Below, one piece after another: positions 25,698-35,022 of a DNA stretch of 64,000 nucleotides (position 1 is the first letter of the stretch; the number at the start of each line of letters is the position of its first letter). The notes beneath the pieces are model-generated. The model ran no database searches, was not told the DNA's origin, and was given only the letters and a program-made list of their open reading frames with translations. Position numbers and translations under genes: made by a program. The DNA is taken from the NCBI RefSeq assembly GCF_019880585.1, contig NZ_JAINVV010000012.1:275819-339818 (forward strand), written 5' to 3'. This DNA comes from Sphingomonas colocasiae. GTDB lineage: Bacteria > Pseudomonadota > Alphaproteobacteria > Sphingomonadales > Sphingomonadaceae.

Positions 25698-26639
25698 TCA
25701 GGTCGAAATCTCGCGCAGCTCCCCGATCGCCCGCTCCAGATGGGGAATGCCCGATGGAATGACTTTTCGAAGCGTCGCAATGCCATGCACATGGCCGGCC
25801 GCCTCGACATGCCGAACCACCACGCCGGCGGCGCGGCAGGCCTCGACATAAGCGCGCCCCTCATCGCGCAGCACGTCATGGCTGCAGGTCAGGACGACAA
25901 CCGGCGGCAGCGACGCGGCAGCGACGCCCAGCAGCGGCGAGCAGTCCGGATCGGAGCGCCGTCCCGGATCGGGCGCGTAGCTGGCGATGAAATACGCCAT
26001 GTCGTCCGCCGTCAGCAGATGCCCTTCGGCGAACGCGGCATAGGATGGTGCCCGGCGCGACAGATCGAGCACCGGATAGAGAAGAAGCAAAGCGCGAAGA
26101 TCGAGCCCATCCGCCTTGCCGCGTGCTCCAAGTGCCGCGGCGAGCCCGCCGCCCGCGCTGTCGCCCGCGAGGACGAGTCCATCCGCCCGACCCAGCGGAG
26201 ACAGGCCCGATGCGACCCAGCGCGCGGCGGTCCGCATATCGTTCAGCGCCGCAGGAAAAACGGCCTCGGGAGATCGCCGATAGTCGACGCTCGCCACCCG
26301 CAAGCCCGCGTGCGTCGCGAGGAAGCGGCAGAAACTGTCGTGACTGTCGAGATCGCCGGTGACCCAGCCTCCGCCATGCGCGAAGAGGACGACCGGCCCT
26401 TCGGCGACGGCTCCGGCCGGCGTGTAGAAACGCAGCGGAACCGCATGCCCGTCCGCCGCGCACAAGCCATCCGCCGCATCGACTCCGGCAAGCGGCGCAT
26501 CATCGAACGACGCGCCCATCTGCCCGACCGCGGCGCGCGCATCCTCGACGGACATGCCGCGGAACGAAAGCTCCGGCCCCTGCGCGAGCAGCGCCAGCAG
26601 CGCCTGGGCATCGGGCGCGAGGCTAACGGCCACCGGCAC
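25698..26639 (-). CDS. alpha/beta hydrolase, HSL-type esterase
   Basis: A 313-residue carboxylesterase of the hormone-sensitive-lipase family. HGGGW (oxyanion hole), GDSAGGG (nucleophile Ser), the Asp in SHDVLRDEG and His in AGHVHG are all present in the right order. The start is uncertain: GTG 26639 gives a 17-bp overlap with the PQQ-dehydrogenase end, and GTG 26633 is two codons later. The open frame extends further upstream but only as low-complexity basic sequence. It probably hydrolyses an ester or lactone in the cytoplasm. Confidence 0.88.
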   Translation of the reverse strand: MPVAVSLAPDAQALLALLAQGPELSFRGMSVEDARAAVGQMGASFDDAPLAGVDAADGLCAADGHAVPLRFYTPAGAVAEGPVVLFAHGGGWVTGDLDSHDSFCRFLATHAGLRVASVDYRRSPEAVFPAALNDMRTAARWVASGLSPLGRADGLVLAGDSAGGGLAAALGARGKADGLDLRALLLLYPVLDLSRRAPSYAAFAEGHLLTADDMAYFIASYAPDPGRRSDPDCSPLLGVAAASLPPVVVLTCSHDVLRDEGRAYVEACRAAGVVVRHVEAAGHVHGIATLRKVIPSGIPHLERAIGELREIST

Positions 26640-28713
26640 CCCCTTTTGCCCTGCCCGCGGCGGCGCGCGCCTCGGCCTGGACATAGAGCCGGATGCTTTC
26701 CGCATCGTCCGGGCTGAGCGAGGCACTGAAGCTCACCATGCCCCGCTCCGCCAATATCCCGTCCAGAACGACCGAGCGCCAGCCATCTCTGTCGGGAAGC
26801 ACCCCGCTGCGCCGCAAATCCGGCGTGACGTTCGCAGAGAGCACCGCCGCGGAATGACAGCCCGAGCAGCGATCGGCATAAAGCGCGGCGCCCTTCTCCA
26901 CCGCCGCCGGGGGCAGCGCCTCGCTCGTGAGGGCGAAGGGCAGCAGATCCGGACGCGGCGGCAGCTTCGCCTTTCCGCCCAGCTTGAAAACGAGCAGCCG
27001 GCCGTTCATGCGCGGGCGCGGATCGAACAGGTCGGGCAGCGCCAGCGCCATCGCGCCGCCATATCCGGCAAGGACCGCGACATATTGGGTGTCGCCGATC
27101 CGATAGCTCATCGGTGCCGCGACAATTCCCGACTGGCTGTCGAACCGCCAGAGCGGCGTGCCGTTGCGGTCGTCATAGGCGACGAACGCGCCGCCGCCCT
27201 CACCCTGGAAGACGAGCCCGCCGGCAGTCGCCAGCACGCCGCCATTTACCGGGCGCGGATGATCGACTTTCCAGGCCAGCGACTGCGTCATCGGATTCCA
27301 GGCGATAAGCGCGCCGTGCAATGCCTCGCGCGCGGCCTTCATCTCGGCGGGCGTGCGCGGCGGCGGGGCGGCGGCGAGATCGACACCCAGATTCCAGCGG
27401 CCGGGCCGATAGACGAAATTCTTCTCCTCACGGTAGAGGAAGGGGATCGATTGGGCGGGGATGTAGACGAGGCCGCTGCTCGGGCTGTAGGCCATGGGCT
27501 GCCAGCTATGCGCGCCGGGGCTGCCGGGCAGTCCGAGTTCGGGCTTCTCGTAGCGTGCATTGGCGGTTTCGATCGGCCGGCCGGTCTTCATGTCGATGCC
27601 GCTCGCCCAGGTCACCGGCACGAAATTCTTCGCGGAAACGAGCGCCCCGTTCGTCCGGTCGATGACGTAGAAAAAGCCGTTCTTGGGCGCCTGCATCAGC
27701 ACCTTGCGTGCCTTGCCCTCGATCGTCAGGTCGGCGAGTATGATCGGCTGGGTCGCCGTGAAATCCCAGGTTTCGCCGGGATTCTGCTGATAGTGCCAGA
27801 GATATTCGCCGCTGTCGGGATCGAGCGCGACGATCGAGGTGAGGAAGAGATTATCCCCCTTGCCGTTCGACCGGATGCGATGATTCCAGGGCGATCCGTT
27901 GCCGACGCCGATATAGAGCTGATCGAGTTCCGGATCGTAGACGATCGCATCCCAGACGGTGCCGCCGCCGCCATATTTCCAGTAATCGCCCGCCCAGGTC
28001 GGCGCCGCCCTCGTTCGCAGCACCTCATCCGACGCCGCGCCATCGGGGCCCTTCGCGGGATCGCCCGGCACCGTGTAGAACCGCCACAACCGCTTGCCCG
28101 TCGCGGCATCGTAAGCCGAGACATAGCCGCGCGCGCCGAGGTCGCCGCCGCCATTGCCGATAAAGACCTTGCCTTTCGCGACGCGCGGAGCGCCGGTGAT
28201 CGTGTAGGGCCAGCCCTTGTCGAGCGTATCCGCGCTCCAGACGAGCTTGCCCGTCTTCGCATCGAGCGCGATGAGCCGTCCGTCGAGCGTGGCCGAGAAG
28301 ATCTTGCCATCGGAATAGGCAGCGCCGCGGTTCACGACGTCGCAACAGGCCTTGATCGCCGTCTCGCCCGGCACGTGCGGATCATATTGCCATATGAGCG
28401 CGCCGGTGGCCGCATCGACCGCGATCACCTTGCTCCAGGCGGTGGTCGCGTACAGCACGCCGTCGACGACGAAGGGTGTCGCTTCCTGGCCGCGATCGGT
28501 ATCGAGATCGAGATGCCAGGCCAGGCCCAGGTCGCCGACATTGTCGCGATTGATTTCGCCGGCCTTCGAATAATGCTGTTCCAGCGGCGAACCGCCGCGC
28601 GACGACCAGCCGGCGGGATCCGCATCGTGCGAAGCGGCGGCACCACCCACGCCGTTGCAAGCCGTGAGCGCCAGCGACAGGATGGCGGGCAGGAAAAGTC
28701 CGGCCGAACGCAT
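26623..28713 (-). CDS. PQQ-dependent alcohol dehydrogenase (quinohemoprotein)
   Basis: A 696-residue periplasmic enzyme. The N-terminus has a signal with lipobox LTAC (Cys19), so it is probably a lipoprotein. The propeller domain shows the vicinal disulfide CCDVVNRG near the PQQ site, YIGVGNGSPWN, and the catalytic Asp in TWDFTAT. Two residues after that Asp is Thr rather than the second Asp of lanthanide-type enzymes, so calcium is predicted as cofactor. A C-terminal cytochrome c domain carries CSGCH. It oxidises a primary or secondary alcohol and passes electrons to the respiratory chain. It is 3 bp after the aldehyde dehydrogenase gene. No PQQ biosynthesis genes are in the window. Confidence 0.93.
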   Translation of the reverse strand: MRSAGLFLPAILSLALTACNGVGGAAASHDADPAGWSSRGGSPLEQHYSKAGEINRDNVGDLGLAWHLDLDTDRGQEATPFVVDGVLYATTAWSKVIAVDAATGALIWQYDPHVPGETAIKACCDVVNRGAAYSDGKIFSATLDGRLIALDAKTGKLVWSADTLDKGWPYTITGAPRVAKGKVFIGNGGGDLGARGYVSAYDAATGKRLWRFYTVPGDPAKGPDGAASDEVLRTRAAPTWAGDYWKYGGGGTVWDAIVYDPELDQLYIGVGNGSPWNHRIRSNGKGDNLFLTSIVALDPDSGEYLWHYQQNPGETWDFTATQPIILADLTIEGKARKVLMQAPKNGFFYVIDRTNGALVSAKNFVPVTWASGIDMKTGRPIETANARYEKPELGLPGSPGAHSWQPMAYSPSSGLVYIPAQSIPFLYREEKNFVYRPGRWNLGVDLAAAPPPRTPAEMKAAREALHGALIAWNPMTQSLAWKVDHPRPVNGGVLATAGGLVFQGEGGGAFVAYDDRNGTPLWRFDSQSGIVAAPMSYRIGDTQYVAVLAGYGGAMALALPDLFDPRPRMNGRLLVFKLGGKAKLPPRPDLLPFALTSEALPPAAVEKGAALYADRCSGCHSAAVLSANVTPDLRRSGVLPDRDGWRSVVLDGILAERGMVSFSASLSPDDAESIRLYVQAEARAAAGRAKGGAGGR

Positions 28714-28716
28714 CGC

Positions 28717-30225
28717 TCAGCCCTCGGCCAGATCGATATAGACGGATTTGGTCTCGAGAAAGGCCGCGAAGCCCTCTTCGCCCAATTCGCGGCCGAGCCC
28801 CGATTCCTTGAACCCGCCGAACGGCATCGCCGGATGGGTGACGCCATAGCAGTTCACCCAGACATTGCCGGCGCGCAACCGTCCGGCCAGGCGATGTGCC
28901 GTCCCGACATTGCTGGTGAAGATGCCGGCGCCGAGGCCGTAATTGGTATCATTGCCCAATGCCGCGACCTCCTCGATCTCGTCGAAGGGGGTCGCCACCA
29001 CGACCGGCCCGAAAATCTCCTCCCGCACGATCCGCGCACTTGCGGACAGATTGGTGAAGACCGTCGGCTCGATGAAGAAGCCGTCGCCGCCGATCGCCTT
29101 GCCGCCGGCGACGATCTCGCCGCCTTCGGCCCGCCCCAGCGCGATATAATCCTCCACACGCCGGCGCTGCTCTGCCGAAATCAGCGGCCCGATCTGCGTT
29201 TCCGCATCCAGGCCACGCCCGACACGCAACACGCGCGCGATCTCCGCGACGCCCTCGACCACGCGATCGAACGATGCGCGCTGCACATAGAGCCGCGATC
29301 CCGCGAAACAGATCTGCCCGGTATTCGCGAATATCGCCTGCGCCGCCCCCGGGATCGCCCTTGCCATGTCCGCATCGTCGAAAATGACGCAAGGCGATTT
29401 GCCGCCGAGTTCGAGCGTCACGCGCTTCACGGTGTCGGCCGCCGCGCGCAGCACGGATTTGCCCGTCGCGGTGGAACCCGTGAAGGAGATCTTGTCGACG
29501 CCGGGATGCGCGACGAGCGCGGCCCCGGCATCGCCGAAGCCGCTGACGACATTGAGCACGCCGGGAGGCAGCCCCGCCTCGCTCGCCAATTCGCCAAGCC
29601 GAAGCGCTGTGAGCGGCGTGTTCTCCGCGGGCTTCACCACACAGGTGCATCCCGCCGCCAGGGCCGGAGCGACCTTGATCATGAAACTTGCGATCGGCCC
29701 GTTCCATGGAATGATCAGGCCGACGACACCGACGGGTTCGAGCGCCGTATAGGCGTGAAAGGCCGCACCGCCGCCGGAAACCGCAGCCGAGGTATGCCGT
29801 CCGACCAGCCGACCCGCCATGCCCGCGAAATGGCGGAGCCAAGCGGCCGATGCGGCCACGCCCCATTGCGCGAAGCCAAGCGGCATGCCGTTGTTCAGAA
29901 CCTCGAGCTCGGCGAGTTCGGCGGCATTGGCCTCAAGAAGATCGGCATAGCGCCACAGCAGGCGCGATCGGGCATCGGCGGCGATCCCGCGCCAGCCATC
30001 CGCCTCGAAGGCGGCACGCGCCGAAACGACCGCACGATCGATATCGGACGCTCCGCCACGCGCGGCACGCGCGATCGCGCGCCCGGTCGCGGGATCGAGA
30101 ACATCGAACGCTTCATTGCCATCCGCCGGGCTGGCCGCGCCACCGATCCAAAGCCGGGGGGCGGCATTCGATACACGCGGATGCACATGATCCATATCAA
30201 CGGCGGAACTGTCGGCCACCAGCAT
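28717..30225 (-). CDS. NAD(P)-dependent aldehyde dehydrogenase
   Basis: A 502-residue aldehyde dehydrogenase with IIPWNGP, FTGSTATGK, LELGGKSPC (general base Glu), NTGQICFAGS (catalytic Cys), EEIFGPVV and PFGGFKESGLGRE. The start is set at ATG 30225, where GGGAGGAGG is immediately upstream; GTG 30219 has better spacing and an ATG at 30276 gives a longer, non-homologous N-terminus. It should oxidise the aldehyde made by the PQQ alcohol dehydrogenase encoded next. It begins a minus-strand gene run that continues to 15317 without a gap above 67 bp, and operator-like sequence lies upstream at 30305-30333. Confidence 0.92.
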   Translation of the reverse strand: MLVADSSAVDMDHVHPRVSNAAPRLWIGGAASPADGNEAFDVLDPATGRAIARAARGGASDIDRAVVSARAAFEADGWRGIAADARSRLLWRYADLLEANAAELAELEVLNNGMPLGFAQWGVAASAAWLRHFAGMAGRLVGRHTSAAVSGGGAAFHAYTALEPVGVVGLIIPWNGPIASFMIKVAPALAAGCTCVVKPAENTPLTALRLGELASEAGLPPGVLNVVSGFGDAGAALVAHPGVDKISFTGSTATGKSVLRAAADTVKRVTLELGGKSPCVIFDDADMARAIPGAAQAIFANTGQICFAGSRLYVQRASFDRVVEGVAEIARVLRVGRGLDAETQIGPLISAEQRRRVEDYIALGRAEGGEIVAGGKAIGGDGFFIEPTVFTNLSASARIVREEIFGPVVVATPFDEIEEVAALGNDTNYGLGAGIFTSNVGTAHRLAGRLRAGNVWVNCYGVTHPAMPFGGFKESGLGRELGEEGFAAFLETKSVYIDLAEG

Positions 30226-30304
30226 CCTCCTCCCTGCCGGTGCCGCCAGGGGCGCACCGAAATCATCGCGCGGCATTGTGACCCACATCTCTGCGGAAAG
30301 GGCC

Positions 30305-30333
30305 TATATCTACCGTTTCGTTCGACTGGTAGA
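30305..30333. promoter_or_regulatory. degenerate copy of the shared operator
   Basis: On the minus strand this reads CTACC-13 bp-GGTAG, and the ACGGTAGATAT side matches one arm of the operator motif at 30575, 43886 and 47544. It lies 80 bp upstream of the aldehyde dehydrogenase start. The other arm is poorly kept, so control by the same regulator is tentative. Further along, 30334-30547 is AT-rich with TTGACA at 30424-30429 but no gene. Confidence 0.4.
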
Positions 30334-30547
30334 AATTATGGCGAAAGGCGACAAACTGTCAATACTGTATATCGGCGCGCAATATTGGAGCCCGTCAGAA
30401 CCGCCGCGAAGCCATCCCAATTTTTGACAAATAATCATTTAAAATCATTTATTTATATCATATTCAAACAGCCGATTCCGGCAATTCTGGTCATCATATG
30501 ATCAGTCGAAAATCGTATCCTCACGACACATCGCCGATAGCACGCGC

Positions 30548-30596
30548 TTGACTCGCCGTAGATCATATTTCATGATTTCGACCTATCGGTAGATTA
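30548..30596 (+). promoter_or_regulatory. promoter with operator site
   Basis: TTGACT (30548-30553) and CATGAT (30571-30576) are 17 bp apart. The operator (30575-30596, core ACCTATCGGT at 30581-30590) overlaps the -10 box and the expected start of transcription, fitting repression. The gene begins at 30629. Confidence 0.6.
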
Positions 30597-30628
30597 TTGA
30601 CCGGCGACGAGCCGGACGGGGAGCGGAC

Positions 30629-31489
30629 GTGCCGACAGGCGATGCAGTTGATTCGCACGGTTTGCAGCCGCCGGCGCTGGCGATCTTTCGCCGCTATGTG
30701 ACCGAGTTCGTGAACCGGCATGATTTTTCGGTGCTGCCGCGGATCATGCAGCCGGACTACACGCTTCACACCTCAGGATTGCGGATCCAGGGGCGTGACG
30801 GGCCGTATCGCAACGCGGTCGCCCGGCAGATGGAGCAGTTTCCCGGCCTGCAATTCACGCTCCACCGGCTGTTCGTGACCGGCGACGCCGTCGGCGTCCA
30901 CTTCACCGAACATGGCGCCTCGCGCCTGCATGGAGGCGCCAGGGCCGCCTGGCCCTCTATCGCGATCTATGAGTCGCGCGATGGCTTGCTCGCGCAGTGC
31001 ATGATCGAGCAGGACTATTACTCGCGCCGACGGCAACTGGCTTCGCGGGCGCCGGTGGCTGTCGCCGCGCCCGCCATCGCGCCATGGGACGAAACCGACG
31101 CCGAAACCGACCCGGCAGCCGAGGCCGCGGTCACCGCATGGCTCCAGGCCGGACGCTGGCTGGAGAGCAGGGATATCGACATCGACGATTCCGGCGCCAT
31201 GGGCGCGATCGAGGCGGTGCTCGACCATGGCGACGTCGCGCTGACCCGCATGATCTCCGGACGAACACGCTCGGGCGAATCGCACGTCGTTTTCCATGCG
31301 CTCCAGAGTGGCCCGGTCAGCCCCGCATTCGCCGCGGCGGCCGGCGGACGGGCCGGCGAGGCGGCAAGCCTGCACCTGAGCGGCTTCGTCACCCTGCGCG
31401 ACGGCAGAGTCGCCGAAGGCAACATCATCCGCGATCGCTGGGGCCTGTTCCGGCGACTTGCCAATTCGAACGATCGGCACGGCGCATAA
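30629..31489 (+). CDS. two-domain NTF2/SnoaL-like protein
   Basis: A 286-residue protein starting at GTG 30629, seven bases after GGGGAG. Residues 10-135 look like an NTF2/SnoaL alpha+beta barrel (FRRYVTEFVNRHDFSVLPRI, HTSGL-x-IQGRDG, MEQFPGLQFTLHRL); residues 160-280 form a second, weaker copy ending LHLSGFVTLRDGRVAEG. Both halves carry the usual pocket-lining pattern, but I see no clear catalytic pair. EQDYYSRRRQ joins the halves and recurs as EQDYWSRRRQ in the paralogue at 36663. Such folds serve as hydratases, isomerases or hydroxylases. It is the first gene of an operon with an acyl-CoA dehydrogenase and an OYE reductase. Confidence 0.75.
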   Translation: MPTGDAVDSHGLQPPALAIFRRYVTEFVNRHDFSVLPRIMQPDYTLHTSGLRIQGRDGPYRNAVARQMEQFPGLQFTLHRLFVTGDAVGVHFTEHGASRLHGGARAAWPSIAIYESRDGLLAQCMIEQDYYSRRRQLASRAPVAVAAPAIAPWDETDAETDPAAEAAVTAWLQAGRWLESRDIDIDDSGAMGAIEAVLDHGDVALTRMISGRTRSGESHVVFHALQSGPVSPAFAAAAGGRAGEAASLHLSGFVTLRDGRVAEGNIIRDRWGLFRRLANSNDRHGA

Positions 31490-31529
31490 CGGCCGACCGC
31501 TCCAGACATCAGAACAAGGAACGAACAGA

Positions 31530-32726
31530 GTGACGGAACACGCAAACGCATCTCCGCTGGCCATGAATCTCGAACTCCCCGAAGAACACCGCGCCTTTCG
31601 CGACATGGTCGAAAGCTTCGTCGCGGCGGAACTGCCCAAGGATTGGGCGCGCGAACTCGAGCGGCGCGAGCATGACTATCCGTTCGAACTGTGGGACAAG
31701 TTCACCAAGGCCGGCTTCCACGGACTGGGCATTCCGGAGGAATATGGCGGCATCGGCGGCGACGTGCTGATGCAGATGATCCTCGCGCGCTCGCTCGCCC
31801 GCACGCTGGGCGGCCTTTCATGGATCTGGGGCCTCACCTCCTTCGCCGGCATGAAATCGATCGGCGTCTATGGCACCGAGGAACAGAAGCGCCGGTTCCT
31901 GCCGGACATCGCGGCGGGCAAGCTCCGCGCGGGCATCTCCTTCACCGAGCCGGGCGGCGGCACCGACGTGCTCGGTGCGATGCGCACCTATGCGACGAAG
32001 GTCGACGGCGGCTGGAAGATCAATGGCGAGAAGATCTGGAGCTCGTCGGCACATGTCGCCGATTATCTGCTGCTGCTCGCCCGGTCGGACCGCACCGTCG
32101 AGAAGAATCATCATGGCGTGACCCTGTTCTGGGTGCCCGCCAAGGCGCCGGGCATCACCACCACCGAATTGTCGAAGCTCGGCATGCGCTCGATCGGAAG
32201 CTGCCTCGTCCATCTGGAGGATGTGTTCGTATCCGACGATCTTGTGCTCGGCGAACCGCATCAGGCCTGGCGCATGCTGCTGCCGACGCTCAACAACGAA
32301 CGCATGATGGTCAGCGCCTTCTGCCTGGGCATCATCGACGGCGTGCTGGAGGATGCGCTCGACTATGCCGGACAGCGCAAGGCCTATGGCAAGGTGATCG
32401 GCCAGTTCCAGGCGATCCAGCACATGATCGCCGAGATCAAGATGGCGCAATATCAGGTCGAATGCATGCTCACAGATTGTGCCTGGAAGATCGCGGTCGG
32501 CAAGGATTCGCTCGTCGAGACGACCGCGCTGAAGGTGATCGCCTCCGACCAGGCCAATCGCTGCGCCGATATCGGCCTGCAGATCCTTGGCGGCATGGGC
32601 TATTCGGCGGAAACCGACATGCAGCGCTATTGGCGCGACAGCCGGTTGTGGCGGATCGGCCCCATCACCAACGAAATGGCGCGCAACGTCATCGCCGAAA
32701 ATCTGGGCCTGCCCAGGTCCTTCTGA
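31530..32726 (+). CDS. acyl-CoA dehydrogenase
   Basis: The start is GTG 31530, nine bases after AAGGA. The 398-residue product has GISFTEPGGGTDVLGAMRT, WKINGEKIWSSSAH, a CoA/FAD region with YAGQRKAYGKVIGQFQAIQH, and ILGGMGYSAETDMQRYWRD in the C-terminal domain. The usual Glu in the C-terminal YEGT-type motif is not obvious; the corresponding stretch is IGPITNEMARN. It probably introduces the alpha,beta double bond into an acyl-CoA. It follows the NTF2-like gene by 40 bp and is followed 25 bp later by the OYE reductase. Confidence 0.92.
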   Translation: MTEHANASPLAMNLELPEEHRAFRDMVESFVAAELPKDWARELERREHDYPFELWDKFTKAGFHGLGIPEEYGGIGGDVLMQMILARSLARTLGGLSWIWGLTSFAGMKSIGVYGTEEQKRRFLPDIAAGKLRAGISFTEPGGGTDVLGAMRTYATKVDGGWKINGEKIWSSSAHVADYLLLLARSDRTVEKNHHGVTLFWVPAKAPGITTTELSKLGMRSIGSCLVHLEDVFVSDDLVLGEPHQAWRMLLPTLNNERMMVSAFCLGIIDGVLEDALDYAGQRKAYGKVIGQFQAIQHMIAEIKMAQYQVECMLTDCAWKIAVGKDSLVETTALKVIASDQANRCADIGLQILGGMGYSAETDMQRYWRDSRLWRIGPITNEMARNVIAENLGLPRSF

Positions 32727-32751
32727 CCGCGCCGCAGAGGGAGCATCGCCG

Positions 32752-33894
32752 ATGATCGATTCCCCAGGGGCGGACGACCGTCCCGACACGCTGGCCGCGC
32801 TGTTCACGCCCTTCGAACAGGCGGGTCTCTCGCTCCGGAACCGGATCGTGATGGCGCCGATGACGCGCTGGAAATCGCCCGGACAATATCCCGCTGCGGA
32901 CGTGGCGGGATATTACCGGCGCCGCGCCGAGAATGAGGTGGGCCTGATCATCACCGAAGGGACGACGATCGGCCATCCGGTCTCCTCCTATTCGACGCGC
33001 GTTCCCGCCTTTCACGGCGAGGCGCTGTCCGGCTGGCGGCGCGTCGTGGAGGAGGTGCACGATGCCGGGGGCAAGATCATCCCCCAGCTCTGGCATGTCG
33101 GCATCATGCGCGATCCGCGCAGCGGCGATTATCCCAATCCCGATCTGCCGAGCGCCAGCCCCTCCGGCATCTACAAGCCCGGCGGCAAGGCCGTATTCCC
33201 GCCGATGACGCGCGCGGATATCGCCGCGGTGATCGACAGTTTCGCGGAAGCCGCCGCCGCCGCGCGCGCCACCGGCTTCGACGGGATCGAGATCCACGGT
33301 GCCCATGGCTATATCATCGACCAGTTCCTGTGGGATGCGCTCAACACGCGCGACGATGACGATTATGGTGGCGGCCCCGTCGAACGGACGCGCTTCGCGG
33401 TCGAACTGATCGAAAAGGTTCGCGCAGCGACCGGCCCGGACTTTCCGATCCTGTTGCGCATATCGCAGTGGAAACAGCAGGACTATGCGGCCCGGCTCGC
33501 CGAAACGCCCGAACGCCTCAAGGCAATCCTGGATCCGATCGCCGCGGCCGGGGTCGACATCTTCCATTGTTCGGAGCGTCGCTACTGGAACAGGGAGTTT
33601 CCGGGATCGGAGATGAATCTGGCCGGATGGGTCAAGCGCCTCACCGGGCGGCCGACGATCACTGTCGGCAGCGTGGGGTTGGCCGGCCCGATGTCGGTGA
33701 CCAATATCGGCGAAGCCACCGAGGTTTCCGCCGATCTCGCGCCGCTCGCCCGGCGCATCGCGCATGGCGAGTTCGACCTGGTCGCTGTCGGACGGGCCCT
33801 GCTGACCGATCCCGGCTGGGCGCGAAAGGTGAAGCAGGGCCGCTTCGACGAATTGCGCCCGTTCACCAAGGATGCGCTCGACATATTGACCTGA
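32752..33894 (+). CDS. NADH:flavin oxidoreductase, Old Yellow Enzyme family
   Basis: The start at ATG 32752 follows AGGGAG. The 380-residue TIM-barrel flavoenzyme begins LRNRIVMAPMTR, has PQLWHVG (FMN-contact Gln-Leu-Trp-His), FDGIEIHGAHGYIIDQFLWD (substrate-binding His pair region) and VAVGRALLTDPGW near the phosphate site. Members reduce alpha,beta-unsaturated carbonyls or, in longer dienoyl-CoA reductases, dienoyl-CoA. This one lacks the extra Fe-S and FAD domains of dienoyl-CoA reductase, so an enone/enal reductase role is more likely. Confidence 0.92.
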   Translation: MIDSPGADDRPDTLAALFTPFEQAGLSLRNRIVMAPMTRWKSPGQYPAADVAGYYRRRAENEVGLIITEGTTIGHPVSSYSTRVPAFHGEALSGWRRVVEEVHDAGGKIIPQLWHVGIMRDPRSGDYPNPDLPSASPSGIYKPGGKAVFPPMTRADIAAVIDSFAEAAAAARATGFDGIEIHGAHGYIIDQFLWDALNTRDDDDYGGGPVERTRFAVELIEKVRAATGPDFPILLRISQWKQQDYAARLAETPERLKAILDPIAAAGVDIFHCSERRYWNREFPGSEMNLAGWVKRLTGRPTITVGSVGLAGPMSVTNIGEATEVSADLAPLARRIAHGEFDLVAVGRALLTDPGWARKVKQGRFDELRPFTKDALDILT

Positions 33895-33938
33895 AGGCGG
33901 CCGCCGGTTCGAACGCCGCCCCGCCCAGGGTCCGGACC

Positions 33939-34823
33939 CTAGGAGTCCGCGACCGGATCGCCGAGACGCGCGACGAACGCGAGAATGGCTTCGGCATAGG
34001 CGTCGTTGACGTCGCCCGTCAGCATATGACGCGCACCGGCGATGGTCACCGCCTCCACGCCGGGCACCGCATCGCGGAAAGCCTCGATCTCGGCGGGACT
34101 CGTCAGGTTGCTGAGTTCCGCCGCCATCACCAGGACGGGAACGCGGAGCCCGAGCGCCTCCGATACGAACAGTCCCTGCTCGCCGCCGCGCCGGATCTGC
34201 GCGTCGTTCAGGAAGCGCATGTCCCATTTCCAGCGCAACCGTCCACCGTCGCCCACCCGCATATGCCGCAGAAGGCGGGCCGGATCGGCAACCGCGGCCG
34301 GGTCCCCATGCAGACGGGCGATCATGGCGGCGGCATCCTCGACCGAAGCGAAGCCGTCCGCCGAAGTCCGCAACGTATCCCGGAAATGGTCGCCCACGGT
34401 TTCGTCGATCCACGGCGTGACGTCGGCGAGCAGCAGCGCCCGGCAGAGATCGGGCCGCCGCGCCGCCGTCAACATCGCGACATGACCGCCGAAGGATGCA
34501 CCGACAAGGATGGCAGGCGCGCCGACCGCCTCGACGGCGATCACCAGATCCGCCACGAATGCATCGAGCCCATAGGCGGCATCGGGCGACCAATCGCTGT
34601 CGCCATGTCCGCGCAGATCGAGCGAACAAGCCCGATAGCCGGCGGCGGCGAGGCGGCGCGCGGCGCCACGCCATGCGGAACGGCTCTGCCCGCCGCCATG
34701 GAGCAGCAGGATCGATTGCCCTTGCGCGACGCCGCAGACGTCTCCGGCAAGCCGCAGACCGTCCTCGGAAACAAGCTCGATCTCGCGAAAGGCCAACGCC
34801 CCGCCCATGCTGTCCGCACTCAC
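33939..34823 (-). CDS. alpha/beta hydrolase
   Basis: A hydrolase of about 294 residues. LLLHGGGQSRSAW (oxyanion region), GASFGGH (nucleophile Ser) and GARHMLTGD (His) are present; the acid is probably near VMAAELSN. The family includes esterases, lactonases and C-C hydrolases. The start is uncertain: GTG 34823 has CGAGG one base upstream, while ATG 34808 (MGGALAF) lacks a ribosome site. The gene converges with the OYE gene (44-bp gap) and its promoter region contains an operator at 34831-34852. It might open a lactone made by a Baeyer-Villiger step. Confidence 0.85.
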   Translation of the reverse strand: MSADSMGGALAFREIELVSEDGLRLAGDVCGVAQGQSILLLHGGGQSRSAWRGAARRLAAAGYRACSLDLRGHGDSDWSPDAAYGLDAFVADLVIAVEAVGAPAILVGASFGGHVAMLTAARRPDLCRALLLADVTPWIDETVGDHFRDTLRTSADGFASVEDAAAMIARLHGDPAAVADPARLLRHMRVGDGGRLRWKWDMRFLNDAQIRRGGEQGLFVSEALGLRVPVLVMAAELSNLTSPAEIEAFRDAVPGVEAVTIAGARHMLTGDVNDAYAEAILAFVARLGDPVADS

Positions 34824-34830
34824 GCCTCGA

Positions 34831-34852
34831 ATAGCAACCAATCGGTCGAAAA
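34831..34852 (-). promoter_or_regulatory. operator before the alpha/beta hydrolase
   Basis: The minus strand carries TCGACCGATTGGTTG, core ACCGATTGGT, just upstream of the hydrolase start. A TTGACT just before it on the same strand may be the -35 box, so the site would lie between -35 and -10. It matches the operators at 43886 and 34931. Confidence 0.6.
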
Positions 34853-34930
34853 AGTCAACGACATGCAGCCTCGACATTTCTCGACAATCGCTGGTTTTGT
34901 GCTTTCGACTGAGAATCATTCGCCAAACCG

Positions 34931-34952
34931 TTGACAACCGATCGGTTGAAAA
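34931..34952 (+). promoter_or_regulatory. operator before the CoA ligase
   Basis: The core AACCGATCGGTT (34936-34947) is a perfect 12-bp palindrome. TTGACA at 34931-34936 abuts it as a -35 box, so bound regulator would mask the promoter. The -10 region (around 34953) is poor. Seventy bases separate it from the ligase start. Confidence 0.65.
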
Positions 34953-35022
34953 TGCATCAACCAAGCAATGATCGAGCCGAGCGGCATTGCGCGGCCGCGC
35001 ATGAGCCATGGAGAGGAACGTC

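Noticed and set aside
26554..30501. Plus-strand open frame of 1315 codons
   Set aside because: It lies opposite the PQQ dehydrogenase and aldehyde dehydrogenase genes, is Arg/Asp/His-rich without domains, and reflects high GC codon bias on the coding strand.
33927..33940. AGGGTCCGGACCCT palindrome between the OYE and hydrolase genes as a terminator
   Set aside because: It has no loop and no T-run and reaches into the hydrolase stop codon, so I would not call it a terminator.
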